Shown one piece after another: positions 43,312 to 49,182 of a DNA stretch of 49,182 bases. Origin of the DNA: an uncultured Alistipes sp. (GTDB lineage: Bacteria; Bacteroidota; Bacteroidia; Bacteroidales; Rikenellaceae). The DNA lies in NCBI GenBank assembly GCA_900541585.1, contig UQKD01000024.1, forward strand, positions 1 to 49,182, in the 5' to 3' direction. Under the pieces are notes generated by a model, which did not search any database, was not told the origin of the DNA, and saw only the letters and a program-made list of their open reading frames with translations. The translations under genes were made by a program, and so were the position numbers. The stretch's first letter is position 1. Every line of letters starts with the position of its first letter.

Positions 43312-44874
43312 ATGAAAAGATACCCGGGTACCGCATTGTGCGCATTGCTACTTTTCGGCGGCGGAACGCTTCGTGCCCAGCACAAGGCGCAGCTTCCCGT
43401 CTACCAGGAAATAGAGCGCTCCGGAAACCTCTATTCCCGGAGCCACAACCCCTCGGCGCTGTGGTTCTCACCCGTCGGGAACCTGCTTGACTTCCATGCG
43501 GATTACGACATCCGCCGGGGCGACCTGCACGATGTGGACGAATCCTCGAAAATCAATGCCTTCGGAGTCGGAATCTCCGGACAGCAGCGGTTCAACAAGG
43601 TGATCTGCTCCGGCAGCATCGCCTACAACGACGGCAAAGAGTATGCCCGGCGCTGGAACTCGACGCTTCAGATCGCTGACGACAATCCTTTCATCCTCGG
43701 CGATTCAATCCCGTCGGATTTCAACATCCAGCGCTTCAACCTGTGCGGGACAGTGGCCTACAAACCGCTGGAACGGCTGATTCTCGCCTTGAGACTCGAC
43801 TACGACACTGGCAGTTCGGCCGACCAGACCGACCCGCGGCCCAAGACCGACGGCATGCACTTCGTCCTCACGCCCGGCGTCCAGTACCTGATGGGCGGCG
43901 GATTCTCACTGGGGCTTTCGGGCGGATTCGACTTGATGAGCGAGTCGATCTCGCACGAGGTCATCGACCCGCGCGAATCCTACGTCTATTTCCGTTTCAA
44001 CGGGCTGGGCGACTACAGCACGATCTCGTCCGGCACGTCGCTCTCCTATCCGCGCAACTATACCGGCACGGAGTATATCGGAGCCCTGCAATTCGCCTGG
44101 ACCAGCGACCAGGGCGTCGCCAACCTGCTCGAAGCGACCTATGCGTCGAGTACGCAGGAGGCCCGTGACGGAGGCGCCGCCTTCACGTTCCTCGGCGGCG
44201 ACTATTCGCGCACGAGTTTCGGCGTCAGCGACCGCCTGCGGTTCGGCAACTCCCGGCGCACGCATAACGTCATCGTCGGATGGGACCACAAGCGCGTGGA
44301 GGGTATCTGGTATGAACAGACCGCCTACATCGACCCCGACAAGAACAATCAGGTCTCGTACAAGGTGCAGGCTTCGGGGCTGAAAAACAAGGAGACCGTC
44401 TCGGTCTTCCGGGCCGACTACCGTTTCGACAAGCTCCGCGACGGGCTTCCGACCTTCGCGCTGCATGCCGCAGGGCGGTATGAGGATTCGGAAACGATCC
44501 ACTACGAGGGCGACGGATACAACCGCAGCTACACCCGTATCGCCGGATCGGTCGAGGCATCGAAATTCTTCTCGTTCGGCCGCAACCGGATCACGGCGAC
44601 GCTCGGCGTGCGGGGAGCCGCTCCGATCACCTCCTCACAGCATGTGCAGGAGCGCATCAAGCAAGCCTACACCGACCCGGCATTCGAATACATCACCGCG
44701 ACCTGGATCGGCGGCAACGCGGCAGTACGCTACCGCCGCCTCTTCGGGAAACTGTGGGCCGGACTCTATGCCGAGGCTTCGCTGAAACGCTACATCGGCG
44801 AGAAAAACTACACCGACCTGCTCGAAGGCACCGACAGCCGCAGGTTCACGTTCGGCGCCGAAATTCTTTTCTGA
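43312..44874 (+). CDS. DUF6850-type outer membrane beta-barrel protein
   Basis: A 520-residue protein with a signal peptide (to LRAQH) and a mature part of alternating amphipathic strands ending in a C-terminal Phe (FGAEILF), which is typical of outer-membrane barrels. I place it in DUF6850 by its position after TonB receptor and DUF4876 and by the start region (NLYSRSHNPSALWFSPVGNL). The role is unknown; a channel or scaffold for the receptor is a guess. It begins 93 nt after the DUF4876 gene, across the hairpin, and precedes the protease by 23 nt. Confidence 0.7.
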   Translation: MKRYPGTALCALLLFGGGTLRAQHKAQLPVYQEIERSGNLYSRSHNPSALWFSPVGNLLDFHADYDIRRGDLHDVDESSKINAFGVGISGQQRFNKVICSGSIAYNDGKEYARRWNSTLQIADDNPFILGDSIPSDFNIQRFNLCGTVAYKPLERLILALRLDYDTGSSADQTDPRPKTDGMHFVLTPGVQYLMGGGFSLGLSGGFDLMSESISHEVIDPRESYVYFRFNGLGDYSTISSGTSLSYPRNYTGTEYIGALQFAWTSDQGVANLLEATYASSTQEARDGGAAFTFLGGDYSRTSFGVSDRLRFGNSRRTHNVIVGWDHKRVEGIWYEQTAYIDPDKNNQVSYKVQASGLKNKETVSVFRADYRFDKLRDGLPTFALHAAGRYEDSETIHYEGDGYNRSYTRIAGSVEASKFFSFGRNRITATLGVRGAAPITSSQHVQERIKQAYTDPAFEYITATWIGGNAAVRYRRLFGKLWAGLYAEASLKRYIGEKNYTDLLEGTDSRRFTFGAEILF

Positions 44875-44897
44875 CACACAAAACAGCCTATCCATAT

Positions 44898-47078
44898 ATG
44901 CAGACATTCAAGAAAATACTCCTCGCGGCAACAGTGGCGACAATCGCTTCCGCACAACTTTTCGCAGCCTCGCCCCGCCGCGGCTTCGCCGTGGTGATCG
45001 ACGCCCGAAGCTACGAGGAAGCCCGCCGGCAGGTCGATGACTATGCCGCCGAAATCGGGAAAAGCGGTCTGGAGGTGCACTTTGTCATCGACCGCACAGG
45101 CCAGCCCGATTCGCTCCGGCAAGTGCTCCGGCAGCTCTGGGGTCAGCCGAAAGCCCCGATCGAGGGCGCCGTGCTCATCGGCGACATCCCGGTAGTGATG
45201 GTGCGCGACGCCCAGCACCTCACGAGCGCATTCAAAATGGACCAGGCGGCGTTCGACCGCTGGGAGTCGTCGGTCCCCTCCGACCGGTTCTACGACGATT
45301 TCAGCCTCGAATTCGCCCCGCTGGGACGCGACAGCCTCCATCCCGGATGTTTCTACTATTCGCTGACCGCCGAGTCGGCCCAGCGGACCCGTCCCGACAT
45401 CTATTCGGGACGCATCCGCCCCACCGATTGCAGCGGGACCTCGCGTTATGAGAAGCTGCGCAGCTATCTGGAAAAGGTCGTGGAGGCAAAACGCAACCCC
45501 GAACCGGTCGATCAGATTCTCTTTTTCAGCGGCAACGGCTTCATCTCGGAGTCGATGGTGGCCCGCATTGACGAGAAAGCGACGCTGTTCGAACACTTCC
45601 CGTGGCTCGAACGGCAGCGCAGCGGCATCAGCTACATCGACCACAAGCGCGACGCGCACATCAAGCCGCGGCTGATGAACGAGATGCAGCGCCGCGACCT
45701 CGACTTCGCCGTCCTGCACCACCACGGCGACTGGGACACGGAATATCTGAACAACCTGCCGATGACCAACGACACCAAGCAGCAGATCATGCAGATCAAA
45801 ATGTACCTGCGGGAGTCGATGCGTCACGCCATCTCGCACGATATCCCGGCCGACAGCGCCCGGGCGCGCATCACACGTCGCTACGGAGAGTTTCCCGACG
45901 CATGGTTCGCAGGCGCCGACGATCCGAAGACCCGGGCCGCGGATTCCCTCTACCTCTGGGATCTGGACCTCTACCTCTCGGATTTCGGCCGTTACAAGCC
46001 CGAATGCCGCGTCGTGTCGCTCGACGCCTGCTTCAACGGCTCGTTCCACCGCGACAGCAGCATCGCCAACGCCTACATCTTCAGCCCGGGGCGCACCGTC
46101 GCCGTGCTGGCCAACTCGGTGAACGTGTTGCAGGACAAATGGGTGGACCGCTATGTGGGCCTCACGGGACTGGGCATGAGCGTCGGCAACCTGGCCAAAT
46201 ACGCCCCCTACCTGGAACAGCACCTGATCGGAGACCCGACTTTCCGTTTCGCATCGGCCGACAAGCGGATCGACGTGGATGAACTGCTCCGGCAGGACAG
46301 CCCCGCAACGTGGAAACGGCTCCTCGCGGATAGCCGCTACCCTGCCCTGCAGGCGCTGGCCGTCGAAAAGCTCTTCCGCCGCGGTGCCCTTTCGTCGGCG
46401 GACCTGCTGCGCACCTTCCGCGAAAGCGACAGCCACCAGCTGCGCATGCAGGCGTTCGTCAACCTCACGGAGTGCCGCGACGACAACTTCATCGAGGCCA
46501 TTGCACTCGGCATGTCCGACAACTACGAAATGGTCGAGCGCTTCGCCGCCAACATGCTCGCCAAGAGCGGCGACGAACGCCTCATTCCGGCGATGATCGC
46601 CTCCTCGATCCGCAACAACACCTCCGAGCGCGTGGAGTTCTCGCTCAAACAGGCGATGCCGATGTTCGACGGGGAAAAACTGATCGCCGAATTCGAACGG
46701 CAGTTCCCCGAGACCAATTACATCGACTCCGAAACGGTTTACAGGCTGATCCGCCACTCCATCGAAGTCAATGCAAAGCGCTGGACCGCAACGATGAAGT
46801 CGGTCATGGACCCCGAACGGACGAAAAAGGGCCGTATGCAGGATATCCGTGCGATGCGCAACTACCACGTGCATTTCATGGTCCCCGAACTACTGGATTA
46901 CATGCGCCGAAGCGGCGACCCGGAGGTTCAGCAGGCCATGCTGGAGGCTTTCGGCTGGTTCACGCTTTCGGCGCGCCGCGACGAAATCGCCCGAACGGCC
47001 TTCGACATGAGCCGCGACGAATCGCTCGTCCCTGCGGTGCGCAGCGAAGCGCTGAAAACCTATAACCGCCTGAAATGA
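44898..47078 (+). CDS. Gingipain-like (clan CD, caspase-fold) protease with HEAT-like repeats
   Basis: A 726-residue exported protein. Residues 1-24 are a signal peptide. The region 25-460 resembles the C25 gingipain caspase-like fold: AVLIGDIPVV with SDRFYDDF (a strand and loop like those of gingipains), then a His-Gly motif at His276-Gly277 (VLHHHGDWD) and Asp376-Ala-Cys378 (SLDACFNGSFH), the usual places of the catalytic dyad. His and Cys are 102 residues apart, against about 33 in RgpB, because a helical insert intervenes. From about 470 to the end are HEAT-like helical repeats. It would cleave proteins outside the cell or in the periplasm; specificity is unknown. Its stop overlaps the next start (ATGA). 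No PorSS-type C-terminal domain was seen. Confidence 0.75.
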   Translation: MQTFKKILLAATVATIASAQLFAASPRRGFAVVIDARSYEEARRQVDDYAAEIGKSGLEVHFVIDRTGQPDSLRQVLRQLWGQPKAPIEGAVLIGDIPVVMVRDAQHLTSAFKMDQAAFDRWESSVPSDRFYDDFSLEFAPLGRDSLHPGCFYYSLTAESAQRTRPDIYSGRIRPTDCSGTSRYEKLRSYLEKVVEAKRNPEPVDQILFFSGNGFISESMVARIDEKATLFEHFPWLERQRSGISYIDHKRDAHIKPRLMNEMQRRDLDFAVLHHHGDWDTEYLNNLPMTNDTKQQIMQIKMYLRESMRHAISHDIPADSARARITRRYGEFPDAWFAGADDPKTRAADSLYLWDLDLYLSDFGRYKPECRVVSLDACFNGSFHRDSSIANAYIFSPGRTVAVLANSVNVLQDKWVDRYVGLTGLGMSVGNLAKYAPYLEQHLIGDPTFRFASADKRIDVDELLRQDSPATWKRLLADSRYPALQALAVEKLFRRGALSSADLLRTFRESDSHQLRMQAFVNLTECRDDNFIEAIALGMSDNYEMVERFAANMLAKSGDERLIPAMIASSIRNNTSERVEFSLKQAMPMFDGEKLIAEFERQFPETNYIDSETVYRLIRHSIEVNAKRWTATMKSVMDPERTKKGRMQDIRAMRNYHVHFMVPELLDYMRRSGDPEVQQAMLEAFGWFTLSARRDEIARTAFDMSRDESLVPAVRSEALKTYNRLK

Positions 47079-48619
47079 TGAAACGAATCCTATTCCTGCT
47101 TCTGTTCGCAGCGACAGGGTTTCCGGCGACGGCGCAGCCCACCCGGACCTACGAGGTTCCGAAGCTGACCGACGAAGTGCGGGCCATCCGTGCGGCTGCC
47201 GCCGCGTGGACGCCGTCGAAACCCCTCGAAGGCTCCCTGCCCGCGAGCGTGGACAACTCGAAGCTCAAATACTTCCCGAAAATATTCGATCAGAAAGGCG
47301 GCTCCTGCGCCCAGTCGTCGGGCATCCGCTACCTGTTCACCTACGAGATGAACCGCCTGCTGGACCGCGACGCCCAAGCCTCGGACGCCAATACATTCAG
47401 CTATTTCTACACCTGGAATTTCCTGAACGACGGCATCGACCAGGGCGGATTCGCCGAGCAGGGGCTCAACATCGCCCGGCAGCAGGGGGCCATGTCGCTG
47501 GCCGACTTCCCCGACCCCTCGAGCTACTTCATGTTCAAGTGGGCGAGCGGCTACGACAGGTACACCCGGGCGATGCAGAACCGCGTAAAGGAAATCATCT
47601 CGTTCGAGGTGACCTCGCAGGAGGGTGTCGACCTCGCCCGCCGCTACCTTTACGATGCCGGCGACGGCAGCGCCTACGGCGGCATCCTCTCCTACTCGGC
47701 GCTGGCTACCGGATGGTCCTTCGACTCGAATTATTCGGGGCCGTCGGAAACGGGCTACACCTACATGCTGACGAAGCTCGCCACGGACGGAGCCCACGCC
47801 ATGACCATCGTCGGATACGACGACACGGTGGAGTTCGTCAAGGACGGCCAAACCCACAAGGGAGCCTTCATTGTCGTGAACTCCTACGGAACATGGTGGG
47901 GCGATGAAGGCCGCTACTACCTGCCCTATTACTTCTTTTTGCAGGACCGCCCGTCGCAGACCCTGAGCCACGACGTCACGGGATGCAGCTGCACGGTGCA
48001 CTCCCCGCAGGTGGTATTCCGCGTAAAAGTGACCTACGACTCGCGCAACGACCTCGCCTTCACGATGGGCGTGGCCGACAAACCCTACGCCACGACGCCG
48101 ACCGTCACGCTCAAATCGGCCATCGCGGCCAATCAGGGCGGCGACCACCCCATGCAGGGGCAGTACAGCGACGACAACAGCATCGAACTCGCGTTCGACT
48201 TCACGGAGGCGGTGCCCAAATACGCCTCCTACACCGAACCGAAATACTTCCTGACGATCACCCGCTCGGAGATCGGCAAGGCCGGCAGCGGCGTGATCAA
48301 CGCCTTCTCGGTGATCGACTACCGGGATGCCGCCGGCCCGAAGGAGTATGTCTGCGACCTTCCGCAACCGGTCGTGTTGGAAAAGGGAGCGAATCTCTTC
48401 GCTGCCGCCACGACCGACCTCAAGACCACTTCGGCTTCGGCCGTACAATGGCTCGACAACCTCTGGGCGCCCTACACGACGCCTTATGTGGTACGCACGG
48501 CAAGCGGCAAATACGCCAAATTCGAGGTCATGAACTACGACCGGGGAGCAGGCCGGGTGACGATCAAGTATCTCTATCAGGGCGACGGCACCCGCAATCT
48601 TAACAGCTTAACGGATTGA
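47075..48619 (+). CDS. Papain-like (C1) cysteine protease with a HmuY-like C-terminal end
   Basis: A 514-residue exported protease. Signal peptide 1-21 (FPATAQ), then a C1A papain domain with Cys78 (QKGGSCAQSSGI), His241 (GAHAMTIVGYDD) and Asn269 (FIVVNSYGTWWG), the full catalytic triad. A beta-rich region follows (about 300-450). Residues 456-514 (LWAPYTTPYVVRTASGKYAK, NYDRGAGRVTIKYLYQGDG) look like the C-terminal strands of the hemophore HmuY, whose N-terminal half is encoded by the next gene. The start overlaps the upstream protease stop by 4 nt, so the two proteases are co-translated. Likely role: cut proteins to free peptides or bound heme. Confidence 0.85.
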   Translation: MMKRILFLLLFAATGFPATAQPTRTYEVPKLTDEVRAIRAAAAAWTPSKPLEGSLPASVDNSKLKYFPKIFDQKGGSCAQSSGIRYLFTYEMNRLLDRDAQASDANTFSYFYTWNFLNDGIDQGGFAEQGLNIARQQGAMSLADFPDPSSYFMFKWASGYDRYTRAMQNRVKEIISFEVTSQEGVDLARRYLYDAGDGSAYGGILSYSALATGWSFDSNYSGPSETGYTYMLTKLATDGAHAMTIVGYDDTVEFVKDGQTHKGAFIVVNSYGTWWGDEGRYYLPYYFFLQDRPSQTLSHDVTGCSCTVHSPQVVFRVKVTYDSRNDLAFTMGVADKPYATTPTVTLKSAIAANQGGDHPMQGQYSDDNSIELAFDFTEAVPKYASYTEPKYFLTITRSEIGKAGSGVINAFSVIDYRDAAGPKEYVCDLPQPVVLEKGANLFAAATTDLKTTSASAVQWLDNLWAPYTTPYVVRTASGKYAKFEVMNYDRGAGRVTIKYLYQGDGTRNLNSLTD

Positions 48620-48624
48620 CGACG

Positions 48625-49038
48625 ATGAAAACGATGAAACAAAGACTGCTGCTGCTCGCGCTGGCGGGATGCGCAATACTGCTGGCGGGATGTGCCTCGG
48701 ACGGTTCGGACAACAAAGGTCCGGCTCCGGAGCCCGCGCGGGTAAAAACACTCTCGGTGGAGGGGCTCAGCAACGACCAATGGGTCTACATCTCGCTCGA
48801 GACCGGCAATAAGGTCGGAACGAGTCCGCTCGGCGACGCCGCGCAGGACGCCGCATGGAAAACTCGCACGGACTGGGACATCGCCCTTTGCGGCGAACTG
48901 GTCCGGACCAACGGCGGTACGTCGGGCAATGGCCAGGGAGCCATCCAGCAGATTCCGAACAAGAGTTTCAATGCGCTCGACCAGGCGCCCGCCGACGGTT
49001 ACACGACCGACACGGACGATATAGTTATCCGGCGATAA
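48625..49038 (+). CDS. HmuY-like lipoprotein, C-terminal half missing
   Basis: A 137-residue lipoprotein (lipobox ILLAGC). The mature part matches the N-terminal half of HmuY-family heme-binding proteins: WVYISLETGNKVG, TDWDIALCGELVRTNGGTSG and GYTTDTDD. HmuY proteins are around 200 residues; this one stops at DDIVIRR, and only 20 nt separate it from a terminator, so no hidden frame can supply the rest. That missing half resembles the tail of the upstream protease. In Porphyromonas, HmuY takes heme from host proteins that gingipains have cut; here the same kinds of proteins lie in one operon. ATG at 48625 is preferred to a TTG at 48616. Confidence 0.72.
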   Translation: MKTMKQRLLLLALAGCAILLAGCASDGSDNKGPAPEPARVKTLSVEGLSNDQWVYISLETGNKVGTSPLGDAAQDAAWKTRTDWDIALCGELVRTNGGTSGNGQGAIQQIPNKSFNALDQAPADGYTTDTDDIVIRR

Positions 49039-49055
49039 AAACCATATACGACGAA

Positions 49056-49090
49056 AAAAAGCTGCGCCCCCTTCGGGTGCAGCTTTTTGT
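49056..49090. terminator. Bidirectional terminator after the protease/HmuY-like operon
   Basis: AAAAAGCTGC pairs with GCAGCTTTTT, with an inner CCC/GGG around CTTC, followed by TTTTGTTTT. The A run on the left allows it to serve the minus-strand gene that ends at 49107 as well. Confidence 0.85.
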
Positions 49091-49106
49091 TTTACGGCAT
49101 GACGGA

Positions 49107-49182
49107 TCAGTACTGTTCGCTCTCGTTGTAACCATCCGAAATAAGCCGCCTTGCATTAATCCAAAATCGTTCGAAGTCCTTC
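49107..49182 (-). CDS. C-terminal end of a minus-strand gene
   Basis: Minus-strand reading gives the last 24 residues of a protein, ending RLISDGYNESEQY before a TGA at 49107-49109. It stops 17 nt before the bidirectional terminator, as expected for a real convergent gene. The visible part is too short to name. Confidence 0.4.
   Translation of the reverse strand, partial: KDFERFWINARRLISDGYNESEQY

Noticed and set aside
44808..46874. A 688-residue minus-strand frame opposite the gingipain-like gene
   Set aside because: Antisense shadow; the plus strand has signal peptide and catalytic motifs.

Overview
The window reads as chromosome of a high-GC member of the Bacteroidales, most like Alistipes (Rikenellaceae). 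The evidence is paired SusC/SusD outer-membrane systems, many lipoproteins with an LxGC-type lipobox, a hybrid two-component regulator, DUF6377, DUF5689, DUF4876 and DUF6850 families, Bacteroidetes promoters of the form TTTG-N20-TAnnTTTG, and GC-rich codon use outside the central island.

Layout. (1) 1-2.5 kb, minus strand: the start of a membrane proton/sodium-pumping pyrophosphatase and a DUF6377 membrane-anchored regulator. (2) 2.8-18.1 kb, plus strand: one long operon with a lipoprotein of unknown function, three DUF5689 lipoproteins, a lipoprotein endonuclease/exonuclease/phosphatase, SusC, SusD and a GH20 hexosaminidase. It looks like a surface capture locus for a substrate with phosphodiester and/or amino-sugar bonds. 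One DUF5689 gene is out of frame at a run of eight G. (3) 18.3-18.9 kb: a secreted protein of unknown function. (4) 19.5-22.3 kb: a decayed mobilizable element with a tyrosine recombinase broken by two frameshifts, a possible oriT hairpin, a frameshifted mobilization accessory gene and a truncated relaxase.

(5) 22.4-37.2 kb: a lower-GC polysaccharide utilization locus, probably imported. It holds a sugar porter, a fructokinase-type PfkB kinase, a GH172 (DUF2961) enzyme, SusC, SusD, two DUF4185 lipoproteins, a small lipoprotein made only of the binding-like module found in both of them, and a hybrid two-component regulator with a periplasmic-binding-protein sensor and an AraC output. A pair of 17-bp direct repeats with 21-bp period sits just upstream of its promoter and is a convincing candidate site for that regulator. 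GH172 with DUF4185 (GH183) points to D-arabinan; the fructokinase and sensor type point to alpha-D-fructofuranosides. (6) 37.7-39.07 kb: gene graveyard with fragments of an integrase, an FAD-dependent oxidoreductase and a GH106 rhamnosidase.

(7) 39.08-49.05 kb: a second high-GC operon with a near-ideal promoter and a terminal hairpin. It encodes a TonB-dependent receptor (frameshifted at a run of ten G), a DUF4876 lipoprotein, a DUF6850 barrel, a gingipain-like caspase-fold protease with HEAT-like repeats, a papain-like protease whose tail resembles the C-terminal half of the hemophore HmuY, and a short lipoprotein resembling the N-terminal half of HmuY. Together these look like a protease-coupled heme or peptide acquisition system. 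It is the most unusual part of the window, together with the two G-tract switches in surface genes. (8) A minus-strand gene end closes the window.
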